NCBI GenBank assembly: GCA_963966185.1
Contig: CAWZYM010000124.1
Coordinates: forward strand, 186,001-250,000
DNA length: 64,000 nt
Reading direction: 5' to 3'
Source: Rhabditoides inermis
Taxonomy: Eukaryota; Nematoda; Chromadorea; Rhabditida; Rhabditidae
This document shows positions 21,701-35,100 of the stretch, piece by piece; the first letter of the stretch is position 1, and the number at the start of each line of letters is the position of its first letter. A model generated the notes under the pieces. That model searched no databases and was not told the DNA's origin. It worked only from the letters and a program-made list of their open reading frames with translations. The translations under genes were made by a program, and so were the position numbers.

Positions 21701-24700
21701 GTTTGTTGCCTTGGCTTCGTTCATCTTCGTAGCCCGCACCGTCCCCAATACCCATTACACGGTCGTTTGTCACTCATTGAATCAATATCCGACAGAGCAT
21801 CAGCTGCTATTCATGATTTCTATCTTAAATTCAACCTAATCAAAATAGAACTTCAAGAAAATGTAGTTTGTTGCCTTGGATTCGTTTATCACCGTAGCCC
21901 GCACCGTCCCCGATACCCATTACATGATCGTTTGTCAGTCGTCGAATCAATCTCCGACAGAGCATCAGCTGCCATTCATGATTTCTATCTCGAATTCAAC
22001 TTAATCGAAATAGAACTTCAAGAAAATGTAGTTTGTTGCCTTGGCTTCGTTCATCTTCGTAGCCCGCACCGTCCTCGATACCCATTACACGATCATTTGT
22101 CACTCGTCGAATCAATCTCCGACAGAGCATCAGCTGCCATTCATGCTTTCTATCTCGAATTCAACTTAATCGGAATAGATTTTCAAGAAAATGTAGTTTG
22201 TTGCCTTGGCTTCGTTCATCTTCGTAGCCCGCACCGTCCCCGATACCCACTAAACGATCGTTTGTCACTCGTCGAATCAATCTCCGACAGAGCATCAGCT
22301 GCCATTCAAAATGTCTATCTTGAATTTTACCTAAACAAGGTAGAACTTCGAGAAAATGTAGTTTGTTGCCTTTGCTTCGTTCATCTTCGTAGCCCGCACC
22401 GTCCCCAATACCCATTACACGGTCGTTTGTCACTCATCGAATCAATCTCCGACAGAGCATCAGCTGCCATTCATGATTTCTATCTCGAATTCAACTTAAT
22501 CGTAATAGAACTTCAAGAAAATGTAGTTTGTTGCCTTGGCTTCGTTCATCTTCGTAGCCCGCACCGTCCCCGATACCCATTACACGATCATTTGTCACTC
22601 GTCGAATCAATCTCCGACAGAGCATCAGCTGCCATTCATAATTTCTATCTCGAATACAACTTAATCAAAATAGAACTTCCAGAAAGTGTAGTTTGTTGCC
22701 TTGGCTTCGTTCATCTTCGTAGCCCGCACCGTCCCCGATACCCACTAAACGATCGTTTGTCACTCGTCGAATCAATCTCCGACAGAGCATCAGCTGCCAT
22801 TCATAATTTCTATCTTGAATTCTACTTAAACAAGGTAGAACTTCGAGAAAATGTAGTTTGTTGCTTTGGCTTCGTTCATCTTCGTAGCCCGCACCGTCCC
22901 CGATACCCAATACACGATCGTTTGTCAGTCGTCGAATCAATCTCCGACAGAGCATCAGCTGCCATTCATAATTTTTATCTTGAATTCTACCTAAACAAGG
23001 TAGAACTTCGAGAAAATGTAGTTTGTTGCCTTGGCTTCGTTCATCTTCGTAGCCCGCACCGTCCCCAATACCCATTACACGGTCGTTTGTCACTCATCGA
23101 ATCAATCTCCGACAGAGCATCAGCTGCCATTCATGATTTCTATTCTAAATTCAACTTAACCAAAACAGAACTTCCAGAAAATGTAGTTTGTTGCCTTGGC
23201 TTCGTTCATCTTCGTAGCCCGCACCGTCCCCAATACCCATTACACGGTCGTTTGTCACTCATCGAATCAATCTCCGACAGAGCATCAGCTGCCATTCATG
23301 ATTTCTATCTCGAATTCAACTTAATCAAAATAGAACTTCAAGAAAATTTAGTTTGTTGCCTTGGCTTCGTTCATCTTCGTAGCCCGCACCGTCCCCAATA
23401 CCCATTACACGGTCGTTTGTCACTCATTGAATCAATATCCGACAGAGCATCAGCTGCTATTCATGATTTCTATCTTAAATTCAACTTAATCAAAATAGAA
23501 CTTCAAGAAAATGTAGTTTGTTGCCTTGGATTCGTTTATCACCGTAGCCCGCACCGTCCCCGATACCCATTACACGATCGTTTGTCAGTCGTCGAATCAA
23601 TCTCCGACAGAGCATCAGCTGCCATTCATGATTTCTATCTCGAATTCAACTTAATCGAAATAGAACTTCAAGAAAATTTAGTTTGTTGCCTTGGCTTCGT
23701 TCATCTTCGTAGCCCGCACCGTCCCCAATACCCATTACACGGTCGTTTGTCACTCATTGAATCAATATCCGACAGAGCATCAGCTGCTATTCATGATTTC
23801 TATCTTAAATTCAACTTAATCAAAATAGAACTTCAAGAAAATGTAGTTTGTTGCCTTGGATTCGTTTATCACCGTAGCCCGCACCGTCCCCAATACCCAT
23901 TACACGGTCGTTTGTCACTCATTGAATCAATATCCGACAGAGCATCAGCTGCTATTCATGATTTCTATCTTAAATTCAACTTAATCAAAATAGAACTTCA
24001 AGAAAATGTAGTTTGTTGCCTTGGCTTCGTTCATCTTCGTAGCCCGCACCGTCCCCGATACCCATTACACGATCATTTGTCACTCGTCGAATCAATCTCC
24101 GACAGAGCATCAGCTGCCATTCATGCTTTCTATCTCGAATTCAACTTAATCGAAATAGATTTTCAAGAAAATGTAGTTTGTTGCCTTGGCTTCGTTCATC
24201 TTCGTAGCCCGCACCGTCCCCGATACCCACTAAACGATCGTTTGTCACTCGTCGAATCAATCTCCGACAGAGCATCAGCTGCCATTCAAAATTTCTATCT
24301 TGAATTCTACTTAAACAAGGTAGAACTTCGAGAAAATGTAGTTTGTTGCCTTTGCTTCGTTCATCTTCGTAGCCCGCACCGTCCCCAATACCCATTACAC
24401 GGTCGTTTGTCACTCATCGAATCAATCTCCGACAGAGCATCAGCTGCCATTCATGATTTCTATCTCGAATTCAACTTAATCGTAATAGAACTTCAAGAAA
24501 ATGTAGTTTGTTGCCTTGGCTTCGTTCATCTTCGTAGCCCGCACCGTCCCCGATACCCATTACACGATCATTTGTCACTCGTCGAATCAATCTCCGCCAG
24601 AGCATCAGCTGCTATTCATGATTTCTATCTTGAATTCAACTTAATCAAAATAGAACTTCAAGAAAATGTAGTTTGTTGCCTTGGATTCGTTTATCACCGT

Positions 24701-27700
24701 AGCCCGCACCGTCCCCAATACCCATTACACGGTCGTTTGTCACTCATCGAATCAATCTCCGCCAGAGCATCAGCTGCCATTCATGATTTCTATCTCGAAT
24801 TCAACTTAATCAAAATAGAACTTCGAGAAAATTTAGTTTGTTGCCTTGGCTTCGTTCATCTTCGTAGCCCGCACCGTCCCCAATACCCATTACACGGTCG
24901 TTTGTCACTCATCGAATCAATCTCCGACAGAGCATCAGCCGCCATTCATGATTTCTATCTCGAATACAACTTAATCAAAATAGAACTTCGAGAAAATTTA
25001 GTTTGTTGCCTTGGCTTCGTTCATCTTCGTAGCCCGCACCGTCCCCAATACCCATTACACGGTCGTTTGTCACTCATTGAATCAATATCCGACAGAGCAT
25101 CAGCTGCTATTCATGATTTCTATCTTAAATTCAACTTAATCAGAATAGAACTTCAAGAAAATGTAGTTTGTTGCCTTGGATTCGTTTATCACCGTAGCCC
25201 GCACCGTCCCCGATACCCATTACACGATCGTTTGTCAGTCGTCGAATCAATCTCCGACAGAGCATCAGCTGCCATTCATGATTTCTATCTCGAATTCAAC
25301 TTAATCGAAATAGAACTTTAAGAAAATGTAGTTTGTTGCCTTGGCTTCGTTCATCTTCGTAGCCCGCACCGTCCCCGATACCCATTACATGATCATTTGT
25401 CACTCGTCGAATCAATCTCCGACAGAGCATCAGCTGCCATTCATAATTTCTATCTCGAATACAACTTAATCAAAATAGAACTACCAGAAAGTGTAGTTTG
25501 TTGCCTTGGCTTCGTTCATCTTCGTATCCCGCACCGTCCCCGATACCCACTAAACGATCGTTTGTCACTCATCGAATCAATCTCCGCCAGAGCATCAGCT
25601 GCCATTCATGATTTCTATCTTGAATTCAACTTAATCAAAATAGAACTTCGAGAAAATGTAGTTTGTTGCCTTGGCTTCGTTCATCTTCGTAGCCCGCACC
25701 GTCCCCAATACCCATTACACGGTCGTTTGTCACTCATCGAATCAATCTCCGACAGAGCATCAGCTGCCATTCATGAATTCTATCTCGAATTCAACTTAAT
25801 CGAAATAGAACTTCAAGAAAATGTAGTTTGTTGCCTTGGCTTCGTTCATCTTCGTAGCCCGCACCGTCCCCAATACCCATTACACGGTCGTTTGTCACTC
25901 ATTGAATCAATATCCGACAGAGCATCAGCTGCTATTCATGATTTCTATCTTGAATTCAACTTAATCAAAATAGAACTTCAAGAAAATGTAGTTTGTTGCC
26001 TTGGATTCGTTTATCACCGTAGCCCGCACCGTCCCCGATACCCATTACACGATCGTTTGTCAGTCGTCGAATCAATCTCCGACAGAGCATCAGCTGCCAT
26101 TCATGATTTCTATCTCGAATTCAACTTAATCGAAATAGAACTTCAAGAAAATGTAGTTTGTTGCCTTGGCTTCGTTCATCTTCGTAGCCCGCACCGTCCC
26201 CGATACCCATTACACGATCATTTGTCACTCGTCGAATCAATCTCCGACAGAGCATCAGCTGCCATTCATAATTTCTATCTCGAATACAACTTAATCAAAA
26301 TAGAACTTCCAGAAAGTGTAGTTTGTTGCCTTGGCTTCGTTCATCTTCGTATCCCGCACCGTCCCCGATACCCACTAAACGATCGTTTGTCACTCGTCGA
26401 ATCAATCTCCGACAGAGCATCAGCTGCCATTCATAATTTCTATCTTGAATTCTACTTAAACAAGGTAGAACTTCGAGAAAATGTAGTTTGTTGCCTTGGC
26501 TTCGTTCATCTTCGTAGCCCGCACCGTCCCCAATACCCATTACACGGTCGTTTGTCACTCATCGAATCAATCTCCGACAGAGCATCAGCTGCCATTCATG
26601 ATTTCTATCTCGAATTCAACTTAATCGAAATAGAACTTCAAGAAAATGTAGTTTGTTGCCTTGGCTTCGTTCATCTTCGTAGCCCGCACCGTCCCCAATA
26701 CCCATTACACGGTCGTTTGTCACTCATTGAATCAATATCCGACAGAGCATCAGCTGCTATTCATGATTTCTATCTTGAATTCAACTTAATCAAAATAGAA
26801 CTTCAAGAAAATGTAGTTTGTTGCCTTGGATTCGTTTATCACCGTAGCCCGCACCGTCCCCAATACCCATTACACGGTCGTTTGTCACTCATCGAATCAA
26901 TCTCCGCCAGAGCATCAGCTGCCATTCATGATTTCTATCTCGAATTCAACTTAATCAAAATAGAACTTCGAGAAAATTTAGTTTGTTGCCTTGGCTTCGT
27001 TCATCTTCGTAGCCCGCACCGTCCCCAATACCCATTACACGGTCGTTTGTCACTCATCGAATCAATCTCCGACAGAGCATCAGCCGCCATTCATGATTTC
27101 TATCTCGAATACAACTTAATCAAAATAGAACTTCGAGAAAATTTAGTTTGTTGCCTTGGCTTCGTTCATCTTCGTAGCCCGCACCGTCCCCAATACCCAT
27201 TACACGGTCGTTTGTCACTCATTGAATCAATATCCGACAGAGCATCAGCTGCTATTCATGATTTCTATCTTAAATTCAACCTAATCAAAATAGAACTTCA
27301 AGAAAATGTAGTTTGTTGCCTTGGATTCGTTTATCACCGTAGCCCGCACCGTCCCCGATACCCATTACACGATCGTTTGTCAGTCGTCGAATCAATCTCC
27401 GACAGAGCATCAGCTGCCATTCATGATTTCTATCTCAAATTCAACTTAATCGAAATAGAACTTCAAGAAAATGTAGTTTGTTGCCTTGGCTTCGTTCATC
27501 TTCGTAGCCCGCACCGTCCCCGATACCCATTACACGATCATTTGTCACTCGTCGAATCAATCTCCGACAGAGCATCAGCTGCCATTCATGCTTTCTATCT
27601 CGAATTCAACTTAATCGAAATAGATTTTCAAGAAAATGTAGTTTGTTGCCTTGGCTTCGTTCATCTTCGTAGCCCGCACCGTCCCCGATACCCACTAAAC

Positions 27701-29160
27701 GATCGTTTGTCACTCGTCGAATCAATCTCCGACAGAGCATCAGCTGCCATTCATAATTTCTATCTTGAATTCTACTTAAACAAGGTAGAACTTCGAGAAA
27801 ATGTAGTTTGTTGCTTTGGCTTCGTTCATCTTCGTAGCCCGCACCGTCCCCAATACCCATTACACGGTCGTTTGTCACTCATCGAATCAATCTCCGACAG
27901 AGCATCAGCTGCCATTCATGATTTCTATCTCGAATTCAACTTAATCGTAATAGAACTTCAAGAAAATGTAGTTTGTTGCCTTGGCTTCGTTCATCTTCGT
28001 AGCCCGCACCGTCCCCGATACCCATTACACGATCATTTGTCACTCGTCGAATCAATCTCCGACAGAGCATCAGCTGCCATTCATAATTTCTATCTCGAAT
28101 ACAACTTAATCAAAATAGAACTTCCAGAAAGTGTAGTTTGTTGCCTTGGCTTCGTTCATCTTCGTAGCCCGCACCGTCCCCGATACCCACTAAACGATCG
28201 TTTGTCACTCGTCGAATCAATCTCCGACAGAGCATCAGCTGCCATTCATAATTTCTATCTTGAATTCTACTTAAACAAGGTAGAACTTCGAGAAAATGTA
28301 GTTTGTTGCTTTGGCTTCGTTCATCTTCGTAGCCCGCACCGTCCCCGATACCCAATACACGATCGTTTGTCAGTCGTCGAATCAATCTCCGACAGAGCAT
28401 CAGCTGCCATTCATAATTTTTATCTTGAATTCTACCTAAACAAGGTAGAACTTCGAGAAAATGTAGTTTGTTGCCTTGGCTTCGTTCATCTTCGTAGCCC
28501 GCACCGTCCCCAATACCCATTACACGGTCGTTTGTCACTCATCGAATCAATCTCCGACAGAGCATCAGCTGCCATTCATGATTTCTATTCTAAATTCAAC
28601 TTAACCAAAACAGAACTTCCAGAAAATGTAGTTTGTTGCCTTGGCTTCGTTCATCTTCGTAGCCCGCACCGTCCCCAATACCCATTACACGGTCGTTTGT
28701 CACTCATCGAATCAATCTCCGACAGAGCATCAGCTGCCATTCATGATTTCTATCTCGAATTCAACTTAATCAAAATAGAACTTCAAGAAAATTTAGTTTG
28801 TTGCCTTGGCTTCGTTCATCTTCGTAGCCCGCACCGTCCCCAATACCCATTACACGGTCGTTTGTCACTCATTGAATCAATATCCGACAGAGCATCAGCT
28901 GCTATTCATGATTTCTATCTTAAATTCAACTTAATCAAAATAGAACTTCAAGAAAATGTAGTTTGTTGCCTTGGATTCGTTTATCACCGTAGCCCGCACC
29001 GTCCCCGATACCCATTACACGATCGTTTGTCAGTCGTCGAATCAATCTCCGACAGAGCATCAGCTGCCATTCATGATTTCTATCTCGAATTCAACTTAAT
29101 CGAAATAGAACTTCAAGAAAATGTAGTTTGTTGCCTTGGCTTCGTTCATCTTCGTAGCCC

Positions 29161-32100
29161 GCACCGTCCCCGATACCCATTACACGATCATTTGTCACTC
29201 GTCGAATCAATCTCCGACAGAGCATCAGCTGCCATTCATGCTTTCTATCTCGAATTCAACTTAATCGAAATAGATTTTCAAGAAAATGTAGTTTGTTGCC
29301 TTGGCTTCGTTCATCTTCGTAGCCCGCACCGTCCCCGATACCCACTAAACGATCGTTTGTCACTCGTCGAATCAATCTCCGACAGAGCATCAGCTGCCAT
29401 TCAAAATTTCTATCTTGAATTCTACTTAAACAAGGTAGAACTTCGAGAAAATGTAGTTTGTTGCCTTTGCTTCGTTCATCTTCGTAGCCCGCACCGTCCC
29501 CAATACCCATTACACGGTCGTTTGTCACTCATCGAATCAATCTCCGACAGAGCATCAGCTGCCATTCATGATTTCTATCTCGAATTCAACTTAATCGTAA
29601 TAGAACTTCAAGAAAATGTAGTTTGTTGCCTTGGCTTCGTTCATCTTCGTAGCCCGCACCGTCCCCAATACCCATTACACGGTCGTTTGTCACTCATTGA
29701 ATCAATATCCGACAGAGCATCAGCTGCTATTCATGATTTCTATCTTGAATTCAACTTAATCAAAATAGAACTTCAAGAAAATGTAGTTTGTTGCCTTGGA
29801 TTCGTTTATCACCGTAGCCCGCACCGTCCCCAATACCCATTACACGGTCGTTTGTCACTCATCGAATCAATCTCCGCCAGAGCATCAGCTGCCATTCATG
29901 ATTTCTATCTCGAATTCAACTTAATCAAAATAGAACTTCGAGAAAATTTAGTTTGTTGCCTTGGCTTCGTTCATCTTCGTAGCCCGCACCGTCCCCAATA
30001 CCCATTACACGGTCGTTTGTCACTCATCGAATCAATCTCCGACAGAGCATCAGCCGCCATTCATGATTTCTATCTCGAATACAACTTAATCAAAATAGAA
30101 CTTCGAGAAAATTTAGTTTGTTGCCTTGGCTTCGTTCATCTTCGTAGCCCGCACCGTCCCCAATACCCATTACACGGTCGTTTGTCACTCATTGAATCAA
30201 TATCCGACAGAGCATCAGCTGCTATTCATGATTTCTATCTTAAATTCAACCTAATCAAAATAGAACTTCAAGAAAATGTAGTTTGTTGCCTTGGATTCGT
30301 TTATCACCGTAGCCCGCACCGTCCCCGATACCCATTACATGATCGTTTGTCAGTCGTCGAATCAATCTCCGACAGAGCATCAGCTGCCATTCATGATTTC
30401 TATCTCGAATTCAACTTAATCGAAATAGAACTTCAAGAAAATGTAGTTTGTTGCCTTGGCTTCGTTCATCTTCGTAGCCCGCACCGTCCTCGATACCCAT
30501 TACACGATCATTTGTCACTCGTCGAATCAATCTCCGACAGAGCATCAGCTGCCATTCATGCTTTCTATCTCGAATTCAACTTAATCGAAATAGATTTTCA
30601 AGAAAATGTAGTTTGTTGCCTTGGCTTCGTTCATCTTCGTAGCCCGCACCGTCCCCGATACCCACTAAACGATCGTTTGTCACTCGTCGAATCAATCTCC
30701 GACAGAGCATCAGCTGCCATTCAAAATGTCTATCTTGAATTTTACCTAAACAAGGTAGAACTTCGAGAAAATGTAGTTTGTTGCCTTTGCTTCGTTCATC
30801 TTCGTAGCCCGCACCGTCCCCAATACCCATTACACGGTCGTTTGTCACTCATCGAATCAATCTCCGACAGAGCATCAGCTGCCATTCATGATTTCTATCT
30901 CGAATTCAACTTAATCGTAATAGAACTTCAAGAAAATGTAGTTTGTTGCCTTGGCTTCGTTCATCTTCGTAGCCCGCACCGTCCCCGATACCCATTACAC
31001 GATCATTTGTCACTCGTCGAATCAATCTCCGCCAGAGCATCAGCTGCTATTCATGATTTCTATCTTGAATTCAACTTAATCAAAATAGAACTTCAAGAAA
31101 ATGTAGTTTGTTGCCTTGGATTCGTTTATCACCGTAGCCCGCACCGTCCCCAATACCCATTACACGGTCGTTTGTCACTCATCGAATCAATCTCCGACAG
31201 AGCATCAGCTGCCATTCATGCTTTCTATCTCGAATTCAACTTAATCGAAATAGATTTTCAAGAAAATGTAGTTTGTTGCCTTGGCTTCGTTCATCTTCGT
31301 AGCCCGCACCGTCCCCGATACCCACTAAACGATCGTTTGTCACTCGTCGAATCAATCTCCGACAGAGCATCAGCTGCCATTCAAAATTTCTATCTTGAAT
31401 TCTACTTAAACAAGGTAGAACTTCGAGAAAATGTAGTTTGTTGCCTTTGCTTCGTTCATCTTCGTAGCCCGCACCGTCCCCAATACCCATTACACGGTCG
31501 TTTGTCACTCATCGAATCAATCTCCGACAGAGCATCAGCTGCCATTCATGATTTCTATCTCGAATTCAACTTAATCGTAATAGAACTTCAAGAAAATGTA
31601 GTTTGTTGCCTTGGCTTCGTTCATCTTCGTAGCCCGCACCGTCCCCAATACCCATTACACGGTCGTTTGTCACTCATTGAATCAATATCCGACAGAGCAT
31701 CAGCTGCTATTCATGATTTCTATCTTGAATTCAACTTAATCAAAATAGAACTTCAAGAAAATGTAGTTTGTTGCCTTGGATTCGTTTATCACCGTAGCCC
31801 GCACCGTCCCCAATACCCATTACACGGTCGTTTGTCACTCATCGAATCAATCTCCGCCAGAGCATCAGCTGCCATTCATGATTTCTATCTCGAATTCAAC
31901 TTAATCAAAATAGAACTTCGAGAAAATTTAGTTTGTTGCCTTGGCTTCGTTCATCTTCGTAGCCCGCACCGTCCCCAATACCCATTACACGGTCGTTTGT
32001 CACTCATCGAATCAATCTCCGACAGAGCATCAGCCGCCATTCATGATTTCTATCTCGAATACAACTTAATCAAAATAGAACTTCGAGAAAATTTAGTTTG

Positions 32101-35100
32101 TTGCCTTGGCTTCGTTCATCTTCGTAGCCCGCACCGTCCCCAATACCCATTACACGGTCGTTTGTCACTCATTGAATCAATATCCGACAGAGCATCAGCT
32201 GCTATTCATGATTTCTATCTTAAATTCAACCTAATCAAAATAGAACTTCAAGAAAATGTAGTTTGTTGCCTTGGATTCGTTTATCACCGTAGCCCGCACC
32301 GTCCCCGATACCCATTACATGATCGTTTGTCAGTCGTCGAATCAATCTCCGACAGAGCATCAGCTGCCATTCATGATTTCTATCTCGAATTCAACTTAAT
32401 CGAAATAGAACTTCAAGAAAATGTAGTTTGTTGCCTTGGCTTCGTTCATCTTCGTAGCCCGCACCGTCCTCGATACCCATTACACGATCATTTGTCACTC
32501 GTCGAATCAATCTCCGACAGAGCATCAGCTGCCATTCATGCTTTCTATCTCGAATTCAACTTAATCGAAATAGATTTTCAAGAAAATGTAGTTTGTTGCC
32601 TTGGCTTCGTTCATCTTCGTAGCCCGCACCGTCCCCGATACCCACTAAACGATCGTTTGTCACTCGTCGAATCAATCTCCGACAGAGCATCAGCTGCCAT
32701 TCAAAATGTCTATCTTGAATTTTACCTAAACAAGGTAGAACTTCGAGAAAATGTAGTTTGTTGCCTTTGCTTCGTTCATCTTCGTAGCCCGCACCGTCCC
32801 CAATACCCATTACACGGTCGTTTGTCACTCATCGAATCAATCTCCGACAGAGCATCAGCTGCCATTCATGATTTCTATCTCGAATTCAACTTAATCGTAA
32901 TAGAACTTCAAGAAAATGTAGTTTGTTGCCTTGGCTTCGTTCATCTTCGTAGCCCGCACCGTCCCCGATACCCATTACACGATCATTTGTCACTCGTCGA
33001 ATCAATCTCCGCCAGAGCATCAGCTGCTATTCATGATTTCTATCTTGAATTCAACTTAATCAAAATAGAACTTCAAGAAAATGTAGTTTGTTGCCTTGGA
33101 TTCGTTTATCACCGTAGCCCGCACCGTCCCCAATACCCATTACACGGTCGTTTGTCACTCATCGAATCAATCTCCGACAGAGCATCAGCTGCCATTCATG
33201 CTTTCTATCTCGAATTCAACTTAATCGAAATAGATTTTCAAGAAAATGTAGTTTGTTGCCTTGGCTTCGTTCATCTTCGTAGCCCGCACCGTCCCCGATA
33301 CCCACTAAACGATCGTTTGTCACTCGTCGAATCAATCTCCGACAGAGCATCAGCTGCCATTCAAAATTTCTATCTTGAATTCTACTTAAACAAGGTAGAA
33401 CTTCGAGAAAATGTAGTTTGTTGCCTTTGCTTCGTTCATCTTCGTAGCCCGCACCGTCCCCAATACCCATTACACGGTCGTTTGTCACTCATCGAATCAA
33501 TCTCCGACAGAGCATCAGCTGCCATTCATGATTTCTATCTCGAATTCAACTTAATCGTAATAGAACTTCAAGAAAATGTAGTTTGTTGCCTTGGCTTCGT
33601 TCATCTTCGTAGCCCGCACCGTCCCCAATACCCATTACACGGTCGTTTGTCACTCATTGAATCAATATCCGACAGAGCATCAGCTGCTATTCATGATTTC
33701 TATCTTGAATTCAACTTAATCAAAATAGAACTTCAAGAAAATGTAGTTTGTTGCCTTGGATTCGTTTATCACCGTAGCCCGCACCGTCCCCAATACCCAT
33801 TACACGGTCGTTTGTCACTCATCGAATCAATCTCCGCCAGAGCATCAGCTGCCATTCATGATTTCTATCTCGAATTCAACTTAATCAAAATAGAACTTCG
33901 AGAAAATTTAGTTTGTTGCCTTGGCTTCGTTCATCTTCGTAGCCCGCACCGTCCCCAATACCCATTACACGGTCGTTTGTCACTCATCGAATCAATCTCC
34001 GACAGAGCATCAGCCGCCATTCATGATTTCTATCTCGAATACAACTTAATCAAAATAGAACTTCGAGAAAATTTAGTTTGTTGCCTTGGCTTCGTTCATC
34101 TTCGTAGCCCGCACCGTCCCCAATACCCATTACACGGTCGTTTGTCACTCATTGAATCAATATCCGACAGAGCATCAGCTGCTATTCATGATTTCTATCT
34201 TAAATTCAACCTAATCAAAATAGAACTTCAAGAAAATGTAGTTTGTTGCCTTGGATTCGTTTATCACCGTAGCCCGCACCGTCCCCGATACCCATTACAT
34301 GATCGTTTGTCAGTCGTCGAATCAATCTCCGACAGAGCATCAGCTGCCATTCATGATTTCTATCTCGAATTCAACTTAATCGAAATAGAACTTCAAGAAA
34401 ATGTAGTTTGTTGCCTTGGCTTCGTTCATCTTCGTAGCCCGCACCGTCCTCGATACCCATTACACGATCATTTGTCACTCGTCGAATCAATCTCCGACAG
34501 AGCATCAGCTGCCATTCATGCTTTCTATCTCGAATTCAACTTAATCGAAATAGATTTTCAAGAAAATGTAGTTTGTTGCCTTGGCTTCGTTCATCTTCGT
34601 AGCCCGCACCGTCCCCGATACCCACTAAACGATCGTTTGTCACTCGTCGAATCAATCTCCGACAGAGCATCAGCTGCCATTCAAAATGTCTATCTTGAAT
34701 TTTACCTAAACAAGGTAGAACTTCGAGAAAATGTAGTTTGTTGCCTTTGCTTCGTTCATCTTCGTAGCCCGCACCGTCCCCAATACCCATTACACGGTCG
34801 TTTGTCACTCATCGAATCAATCTCCGACAGAGCATCAGCTGCCATTCATGATTTCTATCTCGAATTCAACTTAATCGTAATAGAACTTCAAGAAAATGTA
34901 GTTTGTTGCCTTGGCTTCGTTCATCTTCGTAGCCCGCACCGTCCCCGATACCCATTACACGATCATTTGTCACTCGTCGAATCAATCTCCGACAGAGCAT
35001 CAGCTGCCATTCATAATTTCTATCTCGAATACAACTTAATCAAAATAGAACTTCCAGAAAGTGTAGTTTGTTGCCTTGGCTTCGTTCATCTTCGTAGCCC
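29161..35100 (+). repeat. Tandem 12-mer higher-order repeat (1980 bp x 3)
   Basis: Three consecutive copies start at 29161, 31141 and 33121. By eye the second and third are identical except in the last monomer. Markers repeating every 1980 bp include CCGTCCTCGAT (near 30487, 32467, 34447), AAAATGTCTATC and the GCTTTCTATC monomer. The first monomer of copies two and three is a hybrid between two variants, which places the unequal-exchange junction inside that monomer. Confidence 0.9.
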
